From Vitrella brassicaformis (taxonomy: Eukaryota; Sar; Vitrellaceae), in the NCBI GenBank assembly GCA_001179505.1, contig CDMY01000206.1, forward strand, positions 62,001 to 126,000: a stretch of 64,000 nt of DNA, given 5' to 3'. Below the pieces are notes generated by a model. That model ran no database searches. It worked only from the letters and a program-made list of their open reading frames with translations, and was not told the DNA's origin. Shown here one piece after another: positions 23,569-35,915 of this stretch. Each line of letters starts with the position of its first letter. Positions within the stretch are counted from its first letter, which is position 1. The translations under genes and the position numbers were made by a program.

Positions 23569-23892
23569 ATGTGTGTAGTCCCAGTAGGTGTGTAGAAGGA
23601 GACGTAGAGTGAGGTGTTGCCCTGGGTGGGTGGATGGGAGGGAGGGAGAGAAAGATGGATGTGTCGGTATGGCACATGATGGACAAGGCCAAGGGTGGCG
23701 TCGATGTGGTGGACATTTGCGTTTGACATGCCGGCACCTGCCGCATTTAAGCCATGCCATTCATTCATCAGAGACGAATGTAACTGGTCAGTCAGCCGAT
23801 TCACTACATCTACACGCAGTCATTACATCCACACAACACAAAAGCAGTCCAGAAAAACGAAAGTCCTGAGGTCATCCCAGCCTCTTCCTGTC
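23569..23892. other. spacer between convergent genes
   Basis: 3' flanks of the orphan gene (+) and the ankyrin-type gene (-). It has a GGGAGGGAG-type purine run near 23633-23650. Nothing else seen. Confidence 0.4.
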
Positions 23893-25617
23893 TCAGTCGA
23901 TGCCCAGCGACACGAACAGTCCGGTCCTCAACAGACGCCCCAGCTGGCCCCACTCGAATTGGCAGTCCTGGTCGCCCAGGTGCTCGTTGAAGCCCTTGAT
24001 CACACCCACAACACCATGCTGCGCCGCCTCGTCCAGCCGGGCCCGATGCACCACCTCTCGCACGCCCACCACTTGCCCCCCGTTGCCAGCGGCACGAATG
24101 GCGAAGCACTGCAGCGGCGGCACGGTCACCTTGACGCGCTTGTCGCCCTGCTGCTCGTACCTCGTCTCGCCCACCGCCTCCCTGTTGCCGCTCGTCTGTG
24201 TGGCCGCCGACTTGACGAAGTGGTCCACGGCCGCCTTGACGCGACGTTTGAGCCCCGTGTCGAAGATGAGGTACTCGTCGATGGCCGCCCCGGCAGCGGA
24301 GGGCTCGTGCAGGAAGGCGCCGATCTTCCAGCCGATGCCCTCTGCCTCGTGTGGTCCGAATGCCATGTTGGATGGGGAGGGGTGGGGGTGGGCGCCGTCG
24401 TGGTGGGGGGCGAGGGGCAGCAGACGGGCGAGAAGCGTCGAGTGGTCGCGCTGGGGGGCGAGGGCGGCGTTGATGGCCGATATGACGACCTCGGACAGCT
24501 GGTTGAGCACCGTGGCGTACTCGGACAGCACCAGCTGGCGACGACGACGCTGCTCCTCTGTGGCGTTGGGCATGCGGCTGGTCGATGGAGCCGCCCCACC
24601 CTTCAACAGCGTCCGGATGGTGGTCTTGCACTCGCGGATGCGTCTTGAGCGCTGCTGCCCCTCTCCATCTTGTCTGATGAAGCGATCGAGCACAAAGGCG
24701 GCTGCCGCGAGGGGTGTCTCGTTGGGCTGGTTCGGCTTCCCTCTGTTGATGTCCTCGGCTGTGAGCTGGCGGCACAGCCAATCAGCCACACAGGGGAACG
24801 CACAGGCTGCCGCCATGTGCAGTGGCGTGCCGCCTGAGTGGTCAGTTGCCGCAAATTCGGCTCCGTGGCTGGTAATGAGGTCCAGGTAAGCGTCGATGAA
24901 CTGCTGGGAAAAGGCGGAAGGACGCAGAGCTGCCGAATACACCAGATTCATCCCACCGAACCGCTCCGCTGCGAGTGTGCTGTCGTGTTGGGCAAGTCTG
25001 CGGTACACCAAGATGAGCGCCGCCTCATACTCACGAGTGGCTGAAGGGGCAGCACCGTGGATGTGGGGAAGCTCCATTGCCAGAAAGCCCCGCACGTTGG
25101 CCTGGCGCGCCAGGAGGGTCTGCAAGGCCGTCAGATTGCCCGCCGCAACGGCCGCCCTGATGGGCCTGTCCACCCCCAGGTCCTCTCCGCCGCCCGCATT
25201 GACGGCCGCCCCGCCGTCGATGAGTGCATTGATGATGTCACCCTGCAGCTGGCGGGAGGACCACTGCGGCAGGGCGACGGACATCAGAGAGCCATAAGCG
25301 CCGCTCGCATAGAGGAATGGGTAGTTTGATGGACAGTCGATGGCGAAAGGCAGGCAGCTGTATCGAAAGAGAGGGGGACGTGTGGCGCCGCGGACACGAA
25401 GGCCGCCGATGGCTCCCGGGTCAGCTCCTTGACGTATCAGCTGTGTGAGTTGGTCTTGGTGAGTGAAGGCGCGGCGAATGCAGCCCTCCAGCAGCCGTTG
25501 GCTCACGGGACTGACGCCCTCGTCGGGGATGATGTCGACGTCATCCAGCGTCCTGCAGCCGGGCGGCACCGCCTGTGTGTGAGGCCCTTCTGATGCGGCA
25601 GACGACGACTGCCCCAT
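23893..25617 (-). CDS. intronless ankyrin-repeat-type protein with N-myristoylation signal
   Basis: A single uninterrupted frame of 574 aa. The N-terminus MGQSSS fits the myristoylation rule (Gly2, Ser6), suggesting membrane attachment. Ankyrin-like units: ALIDGGAAVN followed by RPIRAAVAAGNLTALQTLL (about residues 130-170), then DLITSHGAEFAATDHSGGTPLHMAAACAFPCVADWL (about 240-280), whose TPLHMAA is the classic repeat core, then NETPLAAAAFVLDRF. The C-terminal 230 residues have no recognised domain. Ankyrin repeats bind other proteins; partners are unknown. The gene is intronless while nearly all neighbours have several introns, which would fit a retroposed copy or intron loss. Confidence 0.8.
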   Translation of the reverse strand: MGQSSSAASEGPHTQAVPPGCRTLDDVDIIPDEGVSPVSQRLLEGCIRRAFTHQDQLTQLIRQGADPGAIGGLRVRGATRPPLFRYSCLPFAIDCPSNYPFLYASGAYGSLMSVALPQWSSRQLQGDIINALIDGGAAVNAGGGEDLGVDRPIRAAVAAGNLTALQTLLARQANVRGFLAMELPHIHGAAPSATREYEAALILVYRRLAQHDSTLAAERFGGMNLVYSAALRPSAFSQQFIDAYLDLITSHGAEFAATDHSGGTPLHMAAACAFPCVADWLCRQLTAEDINRGKPNQPNETPLAAAAFVLDRFIRQDGEGQQRSRRIRECKTTIRTLLKGGAAPSTSRMPNATEEQRRRRQLVLSEYATVLNQLSEVVISAINAALAPQRDHSTLLARLLPLAPHHDGAHPHPSPSNMAFGPHEAEGIGWKIGAFLHEPSAAGAAIDEYLIFDTGLKRRVKAAVDHFVKSAATQTSGNREAVGETRYEQQGDKRVKVTVPPLQCFAIRAAGNGGQVVGVREVVHRARLDEAAQHGVVGVIKGFNEHLGDQDCQFEWGQLGRLLRTGLFVSLGID

Positions 25618-26176
25618 GACGCCAAGCGACTACAAGCGACACTCCTGCACACACAGATACAGATCACACAGTCACGCGCCAGTAGACCACCCCAAGCCGA
25701 CGCCGATTGTTTTAGAGACCCTTCTTACCCTAACTCCCCATGAGAATTGCGAGTGTGCGTCGGCCCGCAGATGGATAACCCCGGCTATAGCCTCATTGGT
25801 TTCTAAACAGCGAGCATCTGCACCGCAAAAGGTCGAGCACATGGTACGCAAAGGATCACAGGTCATCGGAAGACAACGAGGGCACAGAGGGCACAAAGCA
25901 TGCGACGAGTGCATTGCAATGCATCTTTCTGGCTGCAGGACGACTGCAGGGTGCCCGTCAGAGTGTGCAGTGGACGGTCAGAAGCCTCGGATGCATCCGG
26001 TGAGGCCAATCGCGGCCCGAGGGGCGGACAGTTCTTGATTCGACCAAGGCAGCAGCCTGACAAGGACAAGTGAGAACACACGCACATTCACCCACACCGT
26101 ACTGTCTGTCTGCAGCGTGATCTGTATGTGTTAATATCCATCAGAGAGGGGGTGCCCGAGAAGGCTGGCGTGAGGC
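25618..26176. other. spacer between divergent genes
   Basis: Upstream region of the ankyrin-type gene and probable upstream region of the next plus-strand gene. TTGCGAG (25747-25753) is a partial match to the promoter-type element, about 130 nt upstream of the ankyrin-type start. Short frames here lack supporting joints. Confidence 0.4.
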
Positions 26177-27905
26177 ATGACGAGCGACGGGCCGACAGGC
26201 TGTATCGGCGGGGCCACTGCTGCGGGGAGGAGGACACAGACAGGTATGGCGGACGTACGTCCATTGCTGTGTGTATCGCCCACTTGTTCTTTTGCTCTGA
26301 TGCTCCCTTCCCCAAGCAGGTGTCCGCCAGTGAAGTGTTCGGTGGATGGCGGTGCCCGGCTGCTGCCGACCTTCTCACGGAACTTGCCACCGCAGCATCG
26401 TAGTCACGACACTGACCGAAGCAGCCCAGCCACGAGGCGATACGATCTGCACAGGGTGGGTGAGCTGAGAAGACCCACACAGAGAGAGGATCCATCCAAC
26501 CCCACATCCATCCAACCCCACACTCTCCCCTCGACTGTCTGTCTGTCGGTTCTGTCAGTCTATGGTGGATGGGGATTCTGTGGGAGGTCATAACGGCCAG
26601 CCCGACCCCGGCATCTGGCGTCGAGACGCCCATGACGATCCCGACCATACAGCAGCCGAGGACGACTGCTATCCCCCGTCCCCCTCCCTGCCCTCACCCG
26701 CCCCCATCAGCCCCCGCCCGTCCAGCGTTGGCTTCTCCAAACCCATCCTGCCGGGCTGCAGCCACCCGCAGCAGGAGATAGACAAGGAGGGAGGGGAAGG
26801 CATCGATGACGGTCCTGGCGTCTTTGAGAGGGTCATGGGGAGGCATGCTCACGACCGACCAGGGCCACCCATGGCAGCGGCGTGGGCGGCGAAAGGAGGT
26901 CTGTTGCATCGGTCTCAGGTCAATAAGGAGGGCGTGATGTGGGCAGTTGCGCCAAAGCACAGGAGAATGGAGCGGGAGGGCGGCCACGTGCAGCAGATGC
27001 ACAAGGGGCGGCTCGACAGAGACGAGGTTACTCTCGGACCCAGCGCGACTAAGGCCTCCCTCCGTCATGCAGCCTGCCTCACCGTCCGGTCCGCGCTTCG
27101 TGCTGCCGCCATCCGGCACCTGGCGGGCGCCTTCATGCGGCTGCGCGTCCACACACACTCAGGATTGGGTGGCGCGGACGCGGGGTTTGTAGAGCCGATG
27201 AACAGCGCATGTGTCAAACAGGTAGGTGAAAAACACGCCGCACATCATCGCACACACACGGGCATAAAGACACACCCAGATATGTCGCTGCCTCCTGTCT
27301 TATTTGTTTCTGTCAGTTGTCGACTTTCCCGGCAAGAGACCAACGCGCAGCAGGCCCAGTGGCTGACCAGCAACCGGCAGCTGACGCCACATGGTCAGGC
27401 CCTCCGGCCCATGCGCAGGAGGTGATGCGGGAGGGGCAGCTGTGGGGTGGTGGTGTCGATGAGGATCCTTCGGGAAGTGCCGACCACATGCAGAACATCA
27501 TTGGAATCGAGGTCGTGAATGGGCAGGTGATCAAGAGGGAAGTACGGTCACCGGCACCTCCCCCTCCCGCCACAGGGGCCCCTGCACGGACTCCATCCCG
27601 GCACGGCACGGCCACGTCTCGCCCGAAGCGCAACTTCATCCAAGAGAACATGATAGCCGTTGCTGCTGTGAGGGTATGTGAGGGGCAAGAAGGGCAAAGA
27701 GCAGAAGAGCTGTGCTGCTACAGGAAGGTACGTCAGTGCATCCAGCTGAGTCAGACAGGGAAGCCGACACCTCTCATCATTTGCCTGTGTCTTGTGTTTC
27801 GATCCGCTGATGCAGAGTGGGGCCGAGGCCACACGGCCGGAGGTGACACAAGACGCCACGGATCGACAGACGTGTGTGGTGGTGGGGACCAATGGGGGTG
27901 AGTAG
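26177..27905 (+). CDS. unknown Pro-rich protein with RNFIQENM motif
   Basis: Best model has five exons: 26177-26243, 26331-26455, 26559-27221, 27317-27727, 27816-27905, in frame throughout. The first two exons are uncertain; the acceptor at 26331 was chosen because the one at 26320 gives a stop. The protein is low complexity: a Pro/Ser stretch (PPSPSLPSPAPISPRPSS), then charged segments, then IIGIEVVNGQVIKREV and RPKRNFIQENMIAVAAV. The last motif resembles the short (D/N)FI..N segment of some enkurin-type ciliary proteins, but one motif is not enough to name it. A 47-nt GT-AG segment at 27676-27722 may be an extra intron; removing it also leaves an open frame, so the C-terminus is ambiguous. 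Confidence 0.5.
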
Positions 27906-28052
27906 TGATGCGATTTCATTCGCCTCGCCACTTGCTGCATGTTGATGCGTGGACGCGAGAGCCGTGTAATTTACACTTGACAAACGACTCTTTTGACCCA
28001 CCAACCACGCGCTTCGACTGTACGTGCTGGTGGTCGTGGTTGACAAACATAC

Positions 28053-28496
28053 ATGACGAGCATCGTGTCGGAATCCGACGTGGAGGTTGGGTCTTGGAAC
28101 CGGCCCATCGACGAGGGCGACATCTGGCGCGTCCTGACGCTCTGGACGGCCCTGTTCGTGTGCTCATGCTACCTCATTGCTGGCGTCCGGGCGGTGGTAG
28201 CGATGCGACTGTTCACCAAGCTCATCGAGGGGGCGTCAGTGCTGCTCCTGTTCGTGTCGTACGGCCTCGTGATCGGCATCGTGGCCTCGATGACCATCTC
28301 AGCGTTGATAGCGGGGATGCACATCTCCATCCACCTGACCATCAGATACTCCACGGGCATCCTCTACTCTGCTCTGCAGGTGCGTGAGGGGATCAGGGGG
28401 CAACAATTGATGCAGGATTATTGGTGGTGAGGTTTGGCTGTTGTGTTGATGTGTGTGCAGGCGGGGCTGATTCTATGGTTTCAGAGTGGCATGTAG
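28053..28496 (+). CDS. small multipass membrane protein
   Basis: Two exons (28053-28379, 28461-28496) give 120 aa. After a polar start (MTSIVSESDVEVGSW) come hydrophobic helices at about residues 26-50 (VLTLWTALFVCSCYLIAGV) and 58-92 (GASVLLLFVSYGLVIGIVAS and beyond), with a shorter one near the end (GILYSALQAGLILWF). This suggests three or four membrane segments. The second exon is only 36 nt and ends in a stop. No family recognised. Hydrophobic periodicity and clean splice sites argue that it is real. Confidence 0.65.
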
Positions 28497-28835
28497 GCAG
28501 CTGCTCGACATTGATGGATGAGTGCATGATCTGATCAAAAAAAGAATGGTCATTCGTCGTGTCGTGTCTGTCCATTCGTCCATTCAATGTCTCGAGGGTG
28601 TGTATCTTCGCTGCATGGACACATTCGCCAACGCCTTCTCAATCACACCTGCAGGACACACACATTGACACACACACATTGACACACACAGCGTCATGCA
28701 GAGAGTCTCACACACCTCATGCCGCGTGCAGACTTGGTTTGTCCTCCTTCTGATTGAACTTGTGCTTGCCTGCCTCATTCTGCACATGACAAGCACAGAG
28801 ACACAGACACTGAGATGTTCTATCTGTCTGCTCAA

Positions 28836-29234
28836 TCATGCTGACATTGGTTGTCGTCTCTTCCTCATCATGCTAAGGACGAACACAGAGACAACAAGAC
28901 AAACCAAACAATGTTCCGTCTCTGTCTGTCTGTCCGCCTCTTGCTCAGTGACTGCCCCCTTGATCACTCGGTTCTTCTGCTCGATGACCTGAAACAAACC
29001 CACGTGTATCACACATCCAAATGTCATGTGCCTGCATACCTGAGGCGCCTCGACGCTCGGCTCTGCGACCGCTGATGCGCCCTTTTCATCGGAAGGCATT
29101 GCGTAGGGGTCTGTGAGTGGACTCTCAGCCATGAGCAGGCGAAGACGGCGCATCTGACTGCTCTCTGATGTGGCAGCCAGACAGGCAGAGAGAGCCAGTG
29201 CCAGTTGCAACAGCAGGACGACAATCACACGCAT
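28836..29234 (-). CDS. small secreted or type I membrane protein
   Basis: Begins with a textbook signal peptide (MRVIVVLLLQLALALSACLA). Exon 1 is 29040-29234 and exon 2 starts at 28988 (VIEQKNRVIKGAVTEQEADR). Reading exon 2 to its stop gives 115 aa with a hydrophobic tail plus basic end (LVCLVVSVFVLSMMRKRR), which would be a C-terminal membrane anchor. An alternative splices from exon 2 to further exons and ends at 28584 (VIEKALANVSMQRRY). I cannot decide between the two. Function unknown. Confidence 0.5.
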   Translation of the reverse strand: MRVIVVLLLQLALALSACLAATSESSQMRRLRLLMAESPLTDPYAMPSDEKGASAVAEPSVEAPQVCRHMTFGCVIHVGLFQVIEQKNRVIKGAVTEQEADRQTETEHCLVCLVVSVFVLSMMRKRRQPMSA

Positions 29235-29397
29235 GGCTGTCCCGATCGGTTGATTGATTGATTGTTGATTTGGTTGTTGATTGATTGGTTGATATCTGTT
29301 TGTCCACGCTCAATGAATGAAATACGTACGTACGCACAAATACACACAATACAGAGGTACGTAGGACACAACGATCAACGGCTGGCTACTCAGTCAG

Positions 29398-32300
29398 TCA
29401 CATCACACTGCCAGCGGCCTTGAGATAGTCTCGCCAAGCCTCCAGCACAATCGCGCTCGTATCGACAGGACCGGGGTGGTGCGACGATGCCAGTCGATGA
29501 ATCGCAATAGCGAATGGCACCGACAGCACATCCGCCTGGATGCTCGCCACAGCAACCAGCGACTGCGACAGCTCTCGGTCCACTGCTGACGCGTCAAGGT
29601 ACTCGTGCACAGAACCCCACAGCCCACACCGCCGGCTCAACGGGAGGCTTCGCATCAGCAGCCGACAAGTCGCATGGTCGTTGAGGACCAATCTGCAGAA
29701 AAGTGGCAGACAGACCCAAGGGAAGTGGAGGCAGGTGGTCGTGATGCATCCTGTGCGCCTCCTTTGTTGGTGTACCTTCTTGCTTCGAGCGGCATGCAGG
29801 CTCGTGTGAAGCTAAGCACCAGCTTTGCGAGCATCTCATCGCACAACGACACCTGAAGACAGACACCGACAGACAACACACTCGTGTCTGCTGCAGGCAA
29901 CCCTGACTCAGCTGGTCTTCCATTCACTGACCTCGTTGAAGACCCCCAGCACCTTCTCGCACAAGTCAGCCACGCTCTTGCTGTCGGATCCCGGCAAGTC
30001 AGCCTCACGCCCCCCAGCCACACCCTCTTCGCCGTCACAGCCGCCCTCTTCCGATGGCTCGTCAGCCTGCCGGCCGCACGTTGCACACAGCGATGTGACG
30101 ACAGTGTCCCATGCCCGCCTCGCCCTCAGCGCATCGGCTTGCTCGGCCGGCCACAGACGTTTCTCAATGCGGCAGATGCTCGACGCCCAGCCGTGTACTC
30201 GCTCGTCAGCCAAGAATGATGCAGAGCCCTCAGCGCCTCCCTCTGTCGACGCCCGGCACACGTAGAAGCCGCATAGCGACGCGAGCAGCTCCACACGCAG
30301 CACATAAGGCCGGAGGGGCAGGAGGACCGCCTCAGAGATTAGACCTGACTCCATTATTGCAGCGAGACAGTCCAGAGAGGGGACACAGCCAGCGAGAGCA
30401 ATGAATGAGAACATGCCGGTGACGCCGTCGAAGGCCGCTGCTGTGGACAAGGACGAAGCTGCGCCACCCGCACACACGGCCGGGAGGTGCAGCAAGGCCC
30501 CAGGCTGCTGCACGAGGAGCTGACAGCAGCTCGTTATGGTGGACATCGAGCTGCTGGTGGCGAGAGCCGCTGCTGCAGCCGATCGAATCACGTCCATGCT
30601 GGCTGAGTTTGAGGAGGGGTCGGATGAACGCTGCCGCATTGCCGTCAGCAGGAACTGTCCACATGTGAGGAGCAGCGTCGCCAGCACCTCGGCGGGGGCG
30701 CAGACGAGTGGCACCTTTAGAGACAAGACGCCACACGAGGCCTCCTCCCAGAAACCCGCCTTGACGAGGACACGGCGCCTCCGCGACATCACCTGGGCGA
30801 CCTGCACCAGGCATTTGACGGCATCCTTCAGCCGCATCTTCTCAGCCACGTTATCCAGATCCGCCACGCAGGCCAAACCGATGGCTGTGAGGATCTCCTG
30901 CCTCTGACCGGCGCCTCCGTTGGTCACAGGGAAGGTGTGGACCATGTCGATGGCTCGGATGCATTCGCACAGAAAGGCCAGTCGCAGCATGAGGTGCTCG
31001 CCGGCAGACAGAGGGCCCGATGAGGCAACCAGATGGGGGAAGGGAAATGCGGGAGTCAGCCACCCTCCTTCAGTAGCCACGCCGATCAGCTCCTCAGCCA
31101 GTACATCCGCACGCGTGCTGTTGATCCACGTCATGTCGAGCATGCTACTCTCCATCAGACGAGCGACGATCTCCCTCGCGGAGCAGGCCACCCTGGCTGA
31201 CAGCTCCTGCTGGTCGCTCTGCAGCCACTGCACCTCCAGAGCTGTCAAGCCGTCGGTGTCAGCACCACTGGGGGCCTGAGCGGTGGCCATAGTGCGGGAG
31301 ACAGCGACGCTCTGACAGAAGAAGCGAAGGGCTTCCGTGAGGATGTGGATCACTGGTGTTGTCAGGGGCAGCGGGTACAGCTTGGATATGACCCTGACAG
31401 CCGCGCTGACGGGACGGAGAATGGCTGTGGCCTGACAGGAGGAGACCAGAGAGCGCATCGAATGACGTCTGTAGGAGCGAGTGATATGAGTGATATCAGT
31501 GGATTCGTACCTTAAGGCCGACCTCTTCAGTTCCCACAAGAGAGGCCGCAAAACGGAACACCTGGGCAGCAACAGCTCCCTCACGAGCAAGCAACCCTTC
31601 GGAAGAATTGCTGCCCGCAGCCATTTCCATTTGTCCAATGGTCCGCGTCAGGAATGCGTCGAGGATGGGGAAGAAAGCGTCGAAGTCCTCAACGAAGAAG
31701 CCCGACCGACCCATGAAGCTCCACAGACGGAGGGCCTCGCACGCAGCCGATATCTCGGCCGCCGAATGCGCAGAGTCGTGCTGCGCTGTGCCGGATGGGA
31801 CATCGAGCACCTGGAGGGCAGACTGGCGGAGCAGGGGCATGATGTTCCCTCCTTCACGCAACCATTTGTCAGCGGCTGACTTGTCTCCCACCTGCACGAA
31901 TGCACAAGACGACAATAGACGTCGATTCCCTCGGTCCCTGCTACTCTCGACTTACTTGCAGGGACGCGCGAATGAGAACCAAGGTGTCCGCACGGAGCCT
32001 CTGGACCCCTTCTCTCCACTTTTGCGCAGCACTCTTGTCGCCCTCCGTCTTCCTTGACCAGGAATGCGCCTGCCGCTTCGCCCACTCATCCCTCCCCTCG
32101 GTCAAGGACGCCACCAGATGCACAACGCACTTCCACAGCCGCTGATGGCCGAGCACCTGCTGCACGTACTCGGGCGTCCGATGACACACCGCCGTCATGA
32201 CACGGACACAGCTGGACTCCACTGTGGGCATTGACCCGTCGCTGATGGACGCCATGAGTGACGCAAGCTGGTCCAGCAGCCCTGCACGATCCACCAGGCC

Positions 32301-34119
32301 GTTGATGAGGTCATCGGCCAAGACGTCTCCATGAGTGGCGTCGGGGTCCTCGCTAAGACGGGACACATAGGACGACTCAGGTGGCCGGTCGGCGAGCTCT
32401 CCTGTGCTGATAAGACCACCGATCGCCTCCTGAAACAACTCCGGACCACACCTGCGCCGTCGTGCCTCGGGCCAGTCACGGCAGGCATCAAAGCCAAGCT
32501 CCTCATACGTGTCAAATGCATGCATCCCTTGCCAGCTGATGGGCAGCTGGGCCATGTCCGAGCCGCTGAGGGGAATGAGCGAGTCGGGGTCTTCGGGGGT
32601 CTCCTGGGGACGGCCGAGAAGAGCGGCGAGCGCTTCGATGGCGAGAGCTTTAATGGGCAGGATCTGCTGGCTGAGGAGGCTGGAAAGCTTCCAGGGGATG
32701 CAGAGGGTCTCAACCACATACCTGCACGATGCCACAGGCAACCAAATGAGTCGATCTCTCATGCTCTCCTTCAGCTGCAAACTGCTGTGGCGTGCGTTAG
32801 TTACCTCATCCATCGGTTCCACCCAAACCCGAATCCACAGGCCCACTCAGCATCAGCGGCCATCCCGTCCTGTGTGCCCGATGGATGCACAGGAACCCTC
32901 TTCCTTGCGTTGCCCAGCACAGCAGCCAGCGTCTGAAGCGCCACTCTCCGCTGCGACGATGCCGCACTGCGCGCCAGGTGCAGCAACTCATTGAGCGTGT
33001 AGCCGGGCAGACTCGGATCCTCCCCGTGGTGATGCAGACCGCGATAGTAGAAGAGCGGATCGCTGCTCTCGTCCCGATGCTGCCCGTCGTCGGTTCGCCT
33101 CAAGTCGGTGCACAGCTGTCCCTTGAAGTCGAACCGAAGATGGTGGAGCTTTAATACTGCCGTGGCCGCCTTGCCCTCTCCCGCGCTCTCTTCCGCCTCC
33201 TCGGTGAGGGGGAAGTTCTCCTCGGGTGCGGGCGGGTTGGTCCACTCGAGTCGAGCGACGTCAGAGGGCGTCAGGTGCCCCAAGCCAAATGTGCCACCAG
33301 AGATGTCGAACTTAACGAATGGCTCCGCCGCCGCACGAGCCGGCTCGGACGCAGGGCTTGGCACATCCGCCTGTCGTCTCTCCGCTGGTGCCGGCTGTCG
33401 GTCTTCAGTGCTGCCGGCAGCCCCTCTGTTTCTCAGGGCCTCATACGCCGACTGAGGGAGCATCTTCCGCAGCGACTCCTGCGCCTCCCGTATCTCGTCT
33501 GCGGACATCTGCTCGAGTGCCCTCAGGTTGTCCCGCTCCATCTGCCGCGCAAACTCCTCCCCCTCGGCCTCGACGACGCCGCGAGACAGCCGCGGAGGGA
33601 CTGGCTTGGGTGGTGGTGGTGGCGGCCCTGGCTGGGCCTTCGGCTTCGCGGCCAATGAGCGGTGCACCGGCTTGGGGAAGCCACTCTCCTGCAACATCAA
33701 ACAGAAAGTGGCACTGTCTGTCTGTCTGTCTGTCTGTGGTTCCATCTCTCGCTCACCGGTATGTCGGGTATGAATGGCTTCGGTGCCTCCGATGCAACAG
33801 CCTCGTCGCCAGGAGTCGGGAAATGCTCCACGATGGTGTCCCGAATGACGGCCGACATGTCCTCACCATCGTTTGTTTCCTCGAGGCCTCGCAACTCAGG
33901 CTCCCTCTCGATGACCGCCCCCCTCTGCCTCTGATCCTCCCTCTCCTTCATCTTGCGCTCCCGGAACAGCGAGATCTTCTTGCCGCCTGTCCGCTCCATG
34001 TGAGCTGATGGCTCACGCCGCTGCTGCATGAAGGTCTGCTGCTGCCGAAGCAGCTCATCAAAGGACGAATCATCATCGCCGCGACGCGGCTCTTCGCGAA
34101 GACCTTTCATCGGATGCAT
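29398..34119 (-). CDS. RPAP1: RNA polymerase II-associated protein 1
   Basis: Seven exons: 33757-34119, 32805-33688, 31956-32721, 31511-31891, 29932-31431, 29776-29852, 29398-29692. They total 4266 nt, 1421 aa, very near the size of animal RPAP1. The N-terminal RPAP1 motif is at about 165-210 (NLRALEQMSADEIREAQESL). The RPAP1_C motif is at about 315-385: LRFDFKGQL, then GLHHHGEDPSLPGYTLNELLHLARS.ASSQR. The rest is an alpha-solenoid with weak conservation, as is usual in this family, ending SVHEYLDASAVDRELSQSL. RPAP1 links RNA polymerase II to its assembly chaperones and nuclear import, and in animals to Mediator. An in-frame ATG at 34155 would add 12 residues. Alternative acceptors exist for exon 5; the one used keeps phase. 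Confidence 0.93.
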
Positions 34120-34463
34120 GTGGCAAGGCAATTCCGACGTCCTCAAGGTCCTCACAGCCAGTCAATTCGCACGTCAATCAGCGCACACAATGTGCAAGCT
34201 TCGAGTTCCTCAAGCGTGTGCGGCTCTTATGCTTGAATGGCAGAGAGAGACAGCACGGCTCTAGTGTCTCCGGGGGGAACGTCCTGAGAGCCGCTGCCGT
34301 GTGTCGCAGCGAGCTAATGAAGCCCTGTGACGTTTTGCACCTCATGTGCGAACGATCCCATGCGCAAGCAACGGCGAAGGGAGGCAGGGATGAGCCTCTT
34401 TCTTGCCGCCCTCAGATTTTGGGCTCAGCTCGCAGACGTGAAAAGAAGGCAATTTCTCAGGAA
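34120..34463. promoter_or_regulatory. divergent promoter region of RPAP1 and coiled-coil gene
   Basis: The 344 nt between two start codons facing away from each other. It contains CTCAGCTCGCAG at 34424-34435, the recurring element, close to the plus-strand start. No exon seen. Confidence 0.5.
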
Positions 34464-35915
34464 ATGGCAGAGAGCGCGACAGCATCAGCTCGTGGGCAAG
34501 ACGCCGAGGTGGCGGCGGCGGCGGCGGCGGCAGACGGCAGCAGCACCTCAATGCTCCCCAGCTCCGTCGCAGCGTGCGAACAAGCACTGCACAAGTAAGC
34601 AGGTTCCAACCAAGCCACACACCACACCCGTGCACTGCACACAAAGTCGAAGGTGCACGTGCGTGGCTGTTCAGGTTCAGATCAGCGTATGAGGAAGTGC
34701 AGGTGGCCATCCAGGCGCTTTGCCAGGAGAACGAGACGCTCAGACGCCAACGAGACGAGCAGACGCGCCGTGTGGAGCAGATCCGCGACCTCATCTCCTG
34801 TGACTCAAACCCGGCCCCTCTCAAACGGGCGCGGACCGTCGCCGCAGTTCCTCTGTAAGCAAGGGGGGGAGATCGAGGGGAGGGAGACCAGGCGCACCGC
34901 ACCGCACCGTCTGTATGTCTGGCTGTCTTTCGGCGTGTGTGATGCTGATGATGCCTGTAGGGCCGAGCCGTCCCCTCTGCTGCCTCATATAGCTCGTCAC
35001 CAGTCAGATATACCCCAGCCGAGCCAGTCTATCGTTCCTGAGACCCAGACCCACCCGAGGCAGCAGAGGGATGAGGAAGACCAGCACGGCGCGGCTCGCC
35101 CACCCCTGTCGGACACGTCAACCCCACCATCGGACCACCACACACAGCAGACACAGCAGACACAGCAGGCGCAGCCGCCAGCACCATCATGCAAGGGGCC
35201 TCGCGAGGGCGCTGCGGAAGAGAGAGCTGGCGAGTCGGGTGACGAGCAGCGTGCCGCCACGGCAACGGGGGTTGCGGCAGGGAGGGATGAGGGCTGCCAT
35301 GGTGCCCAAGGGCATCAGCATGAGGGCTCCTCAGAGGGCGACCAGTCGCTGGAGCCAGAGGAGAAGATAAGCCACTACAGCGGAGGGGGGGTGACCGATT
35401 GGGCCAGGATGGACGACGCCTCTTTAACGGAACTGCTCACAAGGACAAAGGATGATCTGGCGGACAAACTGCAAAAACAGGTGGGTGTCCAGCCCACACG
35501 AGGGGGGAGAGGAGAAGCTAACCACGCTGTCTCCGTTCTCACGTGGGGGTGTCTACTTGTTTGGTTTGCAGGAGTATGATGGCATGCTGTCAGCACTGGA
35601 CACCCTAAGCGGGCAGCTCGCCAAGATAGCAGCCGAGAGGCTCGAGGGCCTCCTCAAAGTAAGCGACACCACACAAACATCCACACACACAGCCCCACAG
35701 ATCGGCCGGCCGACTCTCCTCTCCATCTGTTCACGGCTCCTTGTTTCCTCCGTGTGTGTGTGCAGCGTTCTGATTTGGGCCGGGCCTTGAACCAACGGCT
35801 CAAGAAGGCGGGCAACGAGCAGGTCAAGGATCGCAGCAAGGAGCTGGTGTCGGAGCTCATGACCCGTATCAAGGGCTGCCGAGACACCCACACACATCAT
35901 GATGCCAACGACTGA
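34464..35915 (+). CDS. unknown coiled-coil protein with Gln/Glu-rich linker
   Basis: Five exons (34464-34594, 34675-34854, 34961-35480, 35572-35658, 35766-35915), 355 aa, in frame. After an Ala-rich start, residues about 45-90 form a helix or coiled coil (VQVAIQALCQENETLRRQRD) with a basic patch (LKRARTV). The middle is disordered, with THPRQQRDEEDQ and a TQQTQQTQQ repeat. The C-terminal 120 residues are again helical (WARMDDASLTELLTRTKDDL; MLSALDTLSGQLAKIAAERL). No enzyme motif. Its promoter is shared with RPAP1. Confidence 0.75.

Noticed and set aside
23695-24889. Long plus-strand open frames (317 and 329 codons)
   Set aside because: Antisense to the ankyrin-type gene, whose TPLHMAA repeat and clean start make the minus strand the coding one. 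GC-rich codons leave mirror frames open.
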